Shown: positions 57,853 through 64,000 of the stretch, piece after piece | Numbering within the stretch: position 1 is the first letter of the stretch | Layout of the letters: each line of letters begins with the position of its first letter | Origin: Pantoea phytobeneficialis | GTDB taxonomy: Bacteria > Pseudomonadota > Gammaproteobacteria > Enterobacterales > Enterobacteriaceae | Assembly (NCBI RefSeq): GCF_009728735.1 | Contig: NZ_CP024636.1 | Span: 146,572 to 210,571, forward strand | Length of the DNA stretch: 64,000 nucleotides | Direction: 5' to 3' | Notes under the pieces: model-generated | What the model saw: the letters and a program-made list of their open reading frames with translations, nothing else | Told to the model about the DNA's origin: nothing | Databases searched by the model: none | Made by a program: the position numbers and the translations under genes

Positions 57853-58905
57853 ATGGCGCGTCTCTCTTTGCGACAGCAGTGGACCATTCTGCTGATTGCT
57901 TCACTGATTCTGGGAATTATCTTCCAGTTGTTTCACCTGCCTGCGGCGTTGTTGCTCGGCCCGATGATTGTCGGCACCGTCATGGGACTCTCTGGCGCGT
58001 CGGTGCGCATCGATAAACGCTTGTTTGTGCTGGCACAAGCAGTATTGGGTTGCATGATCGGGCAAACCCTGTCACCGGCGATACTGCCACCCCTGTTGCA
58101 GGATTGGCCGGTGGTGCTGGCGGTGTTGGCACTGACGCTGGCCGCCAGCGGGTTGTCTGGCTTCCTGCTGGTGCGTTTCAGTAATCTGCCCGGACCAACC
58201 GGTGCCTGGGGCTCCTCTCCCGGTGGTGCCTCGGCGATGGTGGCAATGGCCGGTGATTTTGGTGCTGACGTGCGGCTGGTGGCGTTTATGCAGTATCTGC
58301 GCGTGTTGTTTGTTGCCACGGCCGCTGCGGTGGTGGCGCGTATCGGGCTGGGTAGCAGCGGCGGTAACGCCGAGCTGGTCTGGTTTCCTGCACTCAACAG
58401 CAGCTTTCTTCTGACGTTAGTGGTGATGGTGGCCGGTGCCTGGCTGGGGCAAAAGTTACGGATTCCGTCTGGCGCGTTGTTATTACCGGCGCTGATTGGC
58501 GCCACGATGCAGGGCACGGGCGTGGCGACGTTACAGGTGCCGGAATGGCTGCTGGCGCTGGCCTATGCGTTAATCGGCTGGAGCGTCGGACTGCGTTTCA
58601 CCCGCCCGATTTTCCTGCTGGCGCTACGCACTCTGCCGCAAATGGTGGTGTCGATTATTGGTCTGATGTTGCTGTGTGGTGGGCTGGCGTGGATGCTGAC
58701 GCGGGTGTTGCACGTCGATCTGATGACGGCTTATCTGGCAACCAGCCCTGGCGGGCTGGATACGGTGGCGATCATCGCCGCAGGCAGCCGGGTCGATATC
58801 GCTTTTGTGATGGCATTGCAGACCTTGCGTCTGTTCACCATTTTGCTTACCGGCCCAGCGCTGGCGCGTTTTATCTCACGCTACGCGCACGCGCGTGCGA
58901 GCTGA
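57853..58905 (+). CDS. AbrB-family integral membrane protein
   Basis: 350 residues with about nine or ten hydrophobic helices and the duplicated AbrB (PF05145) architecture: the GWSVGLRF and LTLAASGLSGFLLVRF helices, and the paired GAWGSSPGGASAMVAMAGDFGAD and TSPGGLDTVAIIAAGS glycine-rich loops, one per half. E. coli has a similar abrB at a distant locus. Proteins of this family are named for regulation of aidB, and transport has also been suggested; the true function is unclear. Its place between corA and rarD, where E. coli has yigF and yigG, is a difference. Its 3' end overlaps convergent rarD by 30 bases. Confidence 0.82.
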   Translation: MARLSLRQQWTILLIASLILGIIFQLFHLPAALLLGPMIVGTVMGLSGASVRIDKRLFVLAQAVLGCMIGQTLSPAILPPLLQDWPVVLAVLALTLAASGLSGFLLVRFSNLPGPTGAWGSSPGGASAMVAMAGDFGADVRLVAFMQYLRVLFVATAAAVVARIGLGSSGGNAELVWFPALNSSFLLTLVVMVAGAWLGQKLRIPSGALLLPALIGATMQGTGVATLQVPEWLLALAYALIGWSVGLRFTRPIFLLALRTLPQMVVSIIGLMLLCGGLAWMLTRVLHVDLMTAYLATSPGGLDTVAIIAAGSRVDIAFVMALQTLRLFTILLTGPALARFISRYAHARAS

Positions 58906-59775
58906 GGCAATCGCGGCATCGACAATAAAAAAGGCGAGCGCCAGCCAGATAAAGCCAAAGGTCACCATTTTATCTGGCGTGACGGTTTCGCCATAAAACA
59001 CCACCGCCAGCAGGAACATCAGCGTTGGACCGAGATACTGGAAAAAACCGATCGTTGAGAGACGCAAACGCGTGCAAGCGGCGGCAAACAGCATCAGCGG
59101 TACCGTGGTGACAATCCCGGCGGCGACCAGTTTCAGGTTAAGGCTTATCGGGTTGGCGCTCAGATGGCTGGTGGCGCTATCGGCAAAACCAAACAGATAA
59201 ATCGCCGCCAGCGGGAACATCCACAGCGTCTCAATCAGCATACCGCTCTGCGCATCGACCTGAATTTTCTTGCGCATCAGGCCGTAAAACGCAAAGGTCA
59301 GCGCCAGCCCGAGGGCAATCATCGGCACCGAACCAAACTTCCACAGCTGTACCAGCACCCCGAGCGCGGCAAGCAGTACCGCCAACCATTGCAGGGGACG
59401 GAAGCGCTCGCGCATAAACAACATCCCCAGCACCACGTTAAACAATGGGCTGATGAAATAGCCGAGGCTGGCTTCAAGGATGTGCTGATTATTCACCGCC
59501 CAGATATACAGCAGCCAGTTACCGCCTATGGTGAAGGCGGTGAACGCCAGCAACAGCACTTTTTTTGGCTGGCGCATCACGCTGCATACCTGGTTCCAGT
59601 TACGGCTGAGGGTGATCAACAGCAGCATAAACAATGCTGACCAAATCACCCGATGCGTCATGATTTCAAGTGGAGGGACAACCTTGACCAGCTTGAAGTA
59701 GGCCGGTGCCACCCCCCACAGGAAATAGGCGCCGAGTGCATAGCCGATACCCTGGCGCGTTTGTTGTGTATCCAT
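58876..59775 (-). CDS. rarD: RarD, EamA-family permease
   Basis: 299-residue DMT-superfamily membrane protein with about ten helices in two EamA repeats. N-terminal GIGYALGAYFLWGVAPAYFKL and the central ASLGYFISPLFNVVLGMLFMRERF are characteristic. Linked historically to chloramphenicol resistance in related bacteria; native substrate unknown. It overlaps the AbrB-family gene by 30 bases tail to tail and begins 6 bases after the yigI stop, so it is probably co-transcribed with yigI. Confidence 0.94.
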   Translation of the reverse strand: MDTQQTRQGIGYALGAYFLWGVAPAYFKLVKVVPPLEIMTHRVIWSALFMLLLITLSRNWNQVCSVMRQPKKVLLLAFTAFTIGGNWLLYIWAVNNQHILEASLGYFISPLFNVVLGMLFMRERFRPLQWLAVLLAALGVLVQLWKFGSVPMIALGLALTFAFYGLMRKKIQVDAQSGMLIETLWMFPLAAIYLFGFADSATSHLSANPISLNLKLVAAGIVTTVPLMLFAAACTRLRLSTIGFFQYLGPTLMFLLAVVFYGETVTPDKMVTFGFIWLALAFFIVDAAIASARTRVRVA

Positions 59776-59781
59776 GATTTC

Positions 59782-60252
59782 CTAACCGATCAGATAAGTC
59801 GCAGTGGCGGTAGCGATGTAATCACCCTGCTGGTTATGCATTTCAACGCGGGCGACCGCGACTTTATTACCGGCACGCAGCAGGCTGCTGGTGGCGACAA
59901 AACGCTCGCCGCGACCCGGACGCAGATAATCCACGCGCATATCAATCGTACCCATCCGCGACAAGCGCTGGCGCAGCTCCTCTTCGCTGATGTTCTCCTG
60001 GCGCGTCAGCGAATGACTGACGCAAACCAGGCCAGCGGCAACATCCAGTACCGAGGCGATCACGCCGCCATGCAAAATACTTTGCGCGGCATTCCCCACC
60101 AGCATGGTTTTATTGGCAAAACCCAGTTCGGCGTAATCGGGTTCGAGCCGATCCAGTTCCAGCCCAAGTGCCTGATTAAACGGCATATGATAAACAAAAA
60201 TTTCGCCAATCAGACGGCGTGCTTCCTGCGGTGTCAGCATCGGTGATGACAT
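59782..60252 (-). CDS. yigI: YigI, hotdog-fold acyl-CoA thioesterase
   Basis: PaaI/4HBT-type hotdog thioesterase. Start placed at 60252 ([17 protein letters not shown]), behind GAAGG, giving 156 residues; the open frame to 60267 lacks a ribosome-binding site. The hotdog helix and catalytic region is [21 protein letters not shown], followed by [32 protein letters not shown]. Acts on acyl-CoA in the cytosol by family inference. Confidence 0.92.
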   Translation of the reverse strand: MSSPMLTPQEARRLIGEIFVYHMPFNQALGLELDRLEPDYAELGFANKTMLVGNAAQSILHGGVIASVLDVAAGLVCVSHSLTRQENISEEELRQRLSRMGTIDMRVDYLRPGRGERFVATSSLLRAGNKVAVARVEMHNQQGDYIATATATYLIG

Positions 60253-60439
60253 GGTGGTGGCCTTCAAACAACCCCTTGTACGGGGCGATGGATGTTAAAG
60301 AATTGTGTATATTATGCCGCGTTAGAGCCGCTTTCCAGTTTCAGAAATCGTCGCTAATCAAGGGTTAAGTTTGTGTGTAGAATGACCTGCTTTTTTAAAC
60401 CGTTACCAAACGACTATGCAGTGCCCACTGGAGAATTCT

Positions 60440-61318
60440 ATGCGTAAGCAGCGCGCCTTGCTGGCAGCGGCTCTGTTAATTCCTGCTATGGCGCAGGCGG
60501 ATGAAGCCACGATTAAAGAGGTTCATGATGCACCAGCGGTAAAGGGCAGTATTATTGCTAACCTGCTGGAGAAACACGATAACCCATTCGTGCTTTATCC
60601 CTACGAAAACAACTATCTGCTTTACACCTACACCAGCGACATGAACAAAGAGGCCATTTCCTCTTACGACTGGGCAGACAAAGCCAAAAAGGATGAAGTA
60701 AAATTCCAGCTCAGTCTGGCCTTTCCGCTGTGGCGCGGTATTCTGGGCGACAATTCGGTACTGGCGGCGTCTTATACCCAGCGTTCCTGGTGGCAGCTCT
60801 CCAATCGTGGCGCCTCTTCACCGTTTCGTGAAACCAACTATGAGCCGCAGATTTTCCTCGGCTGGGCGACGGATTACTCGCTGGGTGGCTGGACATTGCG
60901 CGATGTGGAGATGGGTCTGAACCATCAGTCAAACGGCCGCAGCGATCCGACTTCGCGTAGCTGGAACCGCGTATATGCGCGCTTGATGGCGGAGAACGGC
61001 AATTTCCTCGCCGAGATCAAACCCTGGTATCGTATCCCGGAAAGCGCCAGCAATGATGACAACCCGGATATCACCAAATACATGGGCTATTACCGCGCGA
61101 AGCTGGGTTACATGTACGGCGAAAGCATTTTTAGCGTGGAAGGCAATTACAACTGGAACAGTGGCTACGGCGGTGCAACCTTTGCCTGGAGCTACCCGAT
61201 CAGCGAGCATGTGCGTTTTTACACGCAGCTGTTTAGCGGCTATGGTGAATCGCTCATCGACTACAACCACCGCCAGACGCGTGTGGGTGTCGGCGTAACG
61301 CTCAACGATCTGTTCTGA
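60440..61318 (+). CDS. pldA: PldA, outer-membrane phospholipase A1
   Basis: OMPLA, a calcium-dependent dimeric beta-barrel lipase that removes mislocalised phospholipids from the outer leaflet. Start placed at 60440 (MRKQRALLAAAL) behind GGAG, giving 292 residues with a signal peptide cut after AMAQA. The catalytic His-Ser-Asn lie in LNHQSNGRSDPTSRSWNRVY. YGESLIDYNHRQTRVGVGV is the C-terminal strand region, ending in aromatic LF. Confidence 0.97.
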   Translation: MRKQRALLAAALLIPAMAQADEATIKEVHDAPAVKGSIIANLLEKHDNPFVLYPYENNYLLYTYTSDMNKEAISSYDWADKAKKDEVKFQLSLAFPLWRGILGDNSVLAASYTQRSWWQLSNRGASSPFRETNYEPQIFLGWATDYSLGGWTLRDVEMGLNHQSNGRSDPTSRSWNRVYARLMAENGNFLAEIKPWYRIPESASNDDNPDITKYMGYYRAKLGYMYGESIFSVEGNYNWNSGYGGATFAWSYPISEHVRFYTQLFSGYGESLIDYNHRQTRVGVGVTLNDLF

Positions 61319-61339
61319 TAAGCAAACAACAGGATTACC

Positions 61340-63163
61340 GTGGCAACATCGGCAGTGCTCAATCAGGAAACGCTGGCGCAGCAGGTATTACAGGATACCT
61401 TCGGCTACCAGCAATTTCGTCCCGGCCAGCAAACCATCATCGAAACGGCGCTGGCAGGGCGCGATTGCCTGGTGGTTATGCCCACCGGCGGGGGCAAATC
61501 GCTGTGTTATCAAATTCCGGCGCTGGTGCGTGAGGGATTAACGCTGGTGGTTTCGCCGTTGATTTCCCTGATGAAAGATCAGGTCGATCAATTGCTGGCT
61601 AACGGTGTGGCTGCGGCCTGCCTTAACTCCACCCAGACGCGTGAAGAGCAGCAACAGGTGTTTGCCGATTGTCGTAGCGGTCGCCTGAAACTGCTCTATA
61701 TCGCGCCTGAACGCCTGATGATGGATAACTTCCTCGACAGCCTGCACCACTGGAATCCGGTGATGCTGGCGGTGGATGAAGCGCACTGTATCTCGCAATG
61801 GGGCCACGATTTCCGCCCGGAGTATGGTGCGTTGGGCCAACTGCGCCAGCGCTTCCCGGAGCTGCCGGTGATGGCGCTGACCGCCACCGCTGACGAAACC
61901 ACGCGTAATGACATCGCGCATCTGTTGCAGATGCACGATCCCCTGATTCAAATCAGTAGCTTCGATCGACCGAACATCCGCTATACGCTGGTGGAGAAGT
62001 TCAAACCGACCGAGCAGTTGCTGCGCTATGTTCAGGACCAGCGCGGCAAAAGCGGCATTATTTACTGCAACAGCCGCGCCAAGGTGGAAGACACCGCTGC
62101 TCGCCTGCAAAGCCGTGGTCTGAGCGTGGGTGCTTATCATGCCGGTATCGACAGCGCCCAGCGTGCGCGGGTGCAGGAGGCTTTCCAGCGTGATGACCTG
62201 CAAATTGTGGTGGCTACCGTGGCGTTCGGCATGGGCATCAACAAGCCCAACGTCCGTTTTGTGGTGCACTTTGATATTCCGCGTAACATCGAATCCTATT
62301 ATCAGGAAACGGGCCGCGCCGGACGTGACGGTCTGCCTGCCGAAGCCATGATGCTGTACGACCCGGCCGATATGGCCTGGTTGCGTAAATGTCTGGAAGA
62401 GAAAACGCCTGGGCCGTTGCAGGATATTGAACGCCATAAACTCAATGCGATGGGCGCGTTTGCTGAAGCGCAAACCTGCCGTCGTCTGGTGCTGCTCAAC
62501 TATTTTGGCGAGGGACGTCAGCAGCCGTGTGACAACTGCGATATCTGCCTCGATCCACCGCGTCGTTACGATGGTCTGGTGGAGGCGCAGAAAGCGCTGT
62601 CCAGCATTTATCGCACCGGGCAGCGCTTCGGCATGGGCTATATTGTTGAAGTTTTGCGCGGTGCCAGCAACCAGCGTATTCGCGATAACGGGCACGACAA
62701 ATTGCCGGTTTACGGCATTGGCCGGGATAACAGCACCGAACATTGGGTCAGCGTGCTGCGTCAGCTCATCCATCTCGGAATGGTGACGCAAAATATCGCC
62801 ATGCATTCCGCGTTACAACTTACCGAAGCGGCTCGTCCGGTGCTGCGTGCAGAAATCCCGCTGATGCTGGCGGTGCCGCGAATTGTGACGGTGAAAACGC
62901 GCAGCAGCTCGCCGAAGGTCTATGGCGGCAATTACGATCGCAAACTGTTCGCCAAGCTGCGTAAGTTACGTAAAGCGATTGCTGACGAGGAGAATATTCC
63001 GCCCTATGTGGTGTTTAACGACGCCACGTTGATTGAGATGGCGGAACAGATGCCGGTGAGCGCGTCAGAAATGCTGAGCGTGAACGGTGTCGGCCATCGC
63101 AAACTGGAACGTTTTGGTAAACCGTTCCTGGTGATGATCAAAGAACATCTTGATGAAGAGTAA
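61340..63163 (+). CDS. recQ: RecQ, 3'-5' DNA helicase
   Basis: SF2 helicase of the RecF pathway. GTG start at 61340 behind AGGA, giving 607 residues. Motifs: [10 protein letters not shown] (motif 0), [14 protein letters not shown] (I), [17 protein letters not shown] (II and aromatic-rich loop), ALTATAD (III), [12 protein letters not shown] (V) and [10 protein letters not shown] (VI). The zinc-binding cysteines are in [20 protein letters not shown], followed by a winged helix and a C-terminal HRDC domain ([19 protein letters not shown]). Confidence 0.98.
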   Translation: MATSAVLNQETLAQQVLQDTFGYQQFRPGQQTIIETALAGRDCLVVMPTGGGKSLCYQIPALVREGLTLVVSPLISLMKDQVDQLLANGVAAACLNSTQTREEQQQVFADCRSGRLKLLYIAPERLMMDNFLDSLHHWNPVMLAVDEAHCISQWGHDFRPEYGALGQLRQRFPELPVMALTATADETTRNDIAHLLQMHDPLIQISSFDRPNIRYTLVEKFKPTEQLLRYVQDQRGKSGIIYCNSRAKVEDTAARLQSRGLSVGAYHAGIDSAQRARVQEAFQRDDLQIVVATVAFGMGINKPNVRFVVHFDIPRNIESYYQETGRAGRDGLPAEAMMLYDPADMAWLRKCLEEKTPGPLQDIERHKLNAMGAFAEAQTCRRLVLLNYFGEGRQQPCDNCDICLDPPRRYDGLVEAQKALSSIYRTGQRFGMGYIVEVLRGASNQRIRDNGHDKLPVYGIGRDNSTEHWVSVLRQLIHLGMVTQNIAMHSALQLTEAARPVLRAEIPLMLAVPRIVTVKTRSSSPKVYGGNYDRKLFAKLRKLRKAIADEENIPPYVVFNDATLIEMAEQMPVSASEMLSVNGVGHRKLERFGKPFLVMIKEHLDEE

Positions 63164-63175
63164 AGGAAAAAAAGC

Positions 63176-63799
63176 ATGTTGATGTTATTCGCTACCGTCG
63201 CACTGGTACATCTGGTCGCGCTGATGAGTCCTGGCCCGGATTTCTTTTTTGTCTCGCAGACCGCTGCCAGCCGCTCGCGTAAAGAAGCGATGATGGGGGT
63301 GCTGGGGATCACGCTGGGAGTAATGGTGTGGGCCGGTGTGGCGCTGATGGGTCTGCATCTGATCCTGGAAAAAATGGCGTGGCTGCATCAAATCATCATG
63401 GTAGGTGGCGGCTTATATCTGCTGTGGATGGGCTGGCAGTTGATGCGTTCGGCGCGTCAGCGTCATCAGCAGCCAAACAGCGAAGCACCCGTCGTGGAGC
63501 TGCCGAAAAAAGGGATGAGCTTCCTTAAAGGCTTGCTGACCAACCTCTCCAACCCGAAAGCCATTATCTATTTCGGCAGCGTGTTCTCGCTGTTTGTTGG
63601 CAATGATGTCGGCGCAATGGAGCGCTGGGGATTATTCCTGCTGATTCTGGTGGAAACCTTCGCCTGGTTTACCGTGGTGGCGGCGATTTTTGCTCTGCCG
63701 TGGATGCGTGATAAATATCAGCGCATGGCGAAGTGGGTTGATGGTATGGCGGGTGTCCTGTTTGCCGGCTTCGGCATCCACCTGATCATTTCACGGTAA
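63176..63799 (+). CDS. rhtC: RhtC, threonine efflux protein (LysE family)
   Basis: 207-residue LysE/RhtB-family exporter with about six helices. MSPGPDFFFVSQTAASRSRKEAM is the family signature near the N-terminus, and FLKGLLTNLSNPKAIIYFGSVF the central one. It starts 12 bases after recQ with AAAGGAAAAAAAGC ahead of the ATG. Confidence 0.95.
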   Translation: MLMLFATVALVHLVALMSPGPDFFFVSQTAASRSRKEAMMGVLGITLGVMVWAGVALMGLHLILEKMAWLHQIIMVGGGLYLLWMGWQLMRSARQRHQQPNSEAPVVELPKKGMSFLKGLLTNLSNPKAIIYFGSVFSLFVGNDVGAMERWGLFLLILVETFAWFTVVAAIFALPWMRDKYQRMAKWVDGMAGVLFAGFGIHLIISR

Positions 63800-63807
63800 T
63801 TTTATCC

Positions 63808-63864
63808 GTAGCGGCGCGATTTTTCGCGCGGGTTTATAGGCGCACGATAAATCGCGCCGCTACG
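63808..63864. repeat. Inverted pair of the dispersed palindrome
   Basis: GTAGCGGCGCGATTTTTCG.. (63808-63829) faces ..CACGATAAATCGCGCCGCTAC (63841-63864) between convergent rhtC and rhtB. The first copy has T for A within the ATTTAT core. Confidence 0.75.
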
Positions 63865-63869
63865 AACTA

Positions 63870-64000
63870 TCAGGCGATTCTGCGCGCGCTGGCTAACAAC
63901 GCACCGACGGCCATAAACAAACCACCAAACGTTCGATTCATTGCCTTCATCTGCTTCGGCCCTTTAATCCAACCGGCGATGCGGGTGGCGAGCGTGGCAT
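63870..64000 (-). CDS. rhtB: RhtB, homoserine/homoserine lactone efflux protein, C-terminal part
   Basis: The 3' end of a minus-strand gene that runs off the right edge; stop at 63870-63872. The visible 43 residues include [20 protein letters not shown] and end [16 protein letters not shown], which matches the C-terminus of the RhtB/LysE family as known for E. coli RhtB ([17 protein letters not shown]..). Convergent with rhtC. Confidence 0.9.
   Translation of the reverse strand, partial: ATLATRIAGWIKGPKQMKAMNRTFGGLFMAVGALLASARRIA

Overview
The window is chromosomal DNA of a gammaproteobacterium in the Enterobacterales, most likely Erwiniaceae (Pantoea/Erwinia-like). This is inferred from near-colinear blocks of core genes known from Escherichia coli, close protein identity as recalled from memory, and a family of short intergenic palindromes. 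No database search was possible, so genus is an inference. Nearly every base lies in a recognisable core gene. The interest is in what is missing, inserted or rearranged relative to the E. coli order.

Region 1 (1-15.5 kb) is exopolysaccharide and c-di-GMP. The tail of an IS110-type transposase enters from the left edge. Then come a divergent cellulose locus, bcsRQABC (minus strand) and bcsEFG (plus strand), and the phosphodiesterase gene pdeK/hmsP. The endoglucanase gene bcsZ is absent: bcsB and bcsC overlap directly. Region 2 (15.7-24.1 kb) holds dctA, the inactive M16 protease homologue yhjJ, an inserted alpha/beta hydrolase, kdgK, the EAL phosphodiesterase pdeH and the AsmA-like yhjG. This whole block is adjacent in E. 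coli near bcs, but here it runs straight into ppiC-rep-gppA-rhlB-trxA-rho, which in E. coli is a distant locus.

Region 3 (24.1-31.6 kb) is nucleic-acid and redox housekeeping: ppiC, rep, gppA, rhlB, trxA, rho. Region 4 (31.7-42.6 kb) is the enterobacterial common antigen operon wecA-wzzE-wecB-wecC-wecD-wecE-wzxE-wecF-wzyE-wecG. It lacks rffG and rffH, and a 15-codon remnant resembling the start of rffG sits at the deletion point. Region 5 (42.7-43.7 kb) is an RNA cluster: tRNA-Arg(CCG), tRNA-His(GTG), tRNA-Leu(CAG), tRNA-Pro(TGG), then the sRNA GlmZ with three perfect GlrR-type operators and a sigma-54 promoter.

Region 6 (43.8-50.7 kb) is the hemCDXY operon (minus) diverging from cyaA (plus, TTG start, CRP site). 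Region 7 (50.8-56.4 kb) is lptM-dapF-yigA-xerC-yigB-uvrD, without cyaY, and with a LexA box before uvrD. Region 8 (56.5-64 kb) is a corL-like leader peptide, corA, an AbrB-family membrane protein, rarD, yigI, pldA, recQ, rhtC and the 3' end of rhtB. A short palindromic repeat family recurs at least seven times between genes, and one copy supplies the stop codon of rep.

No CRISPR array, prophage, toxin-antitoxin or defence island was seen.
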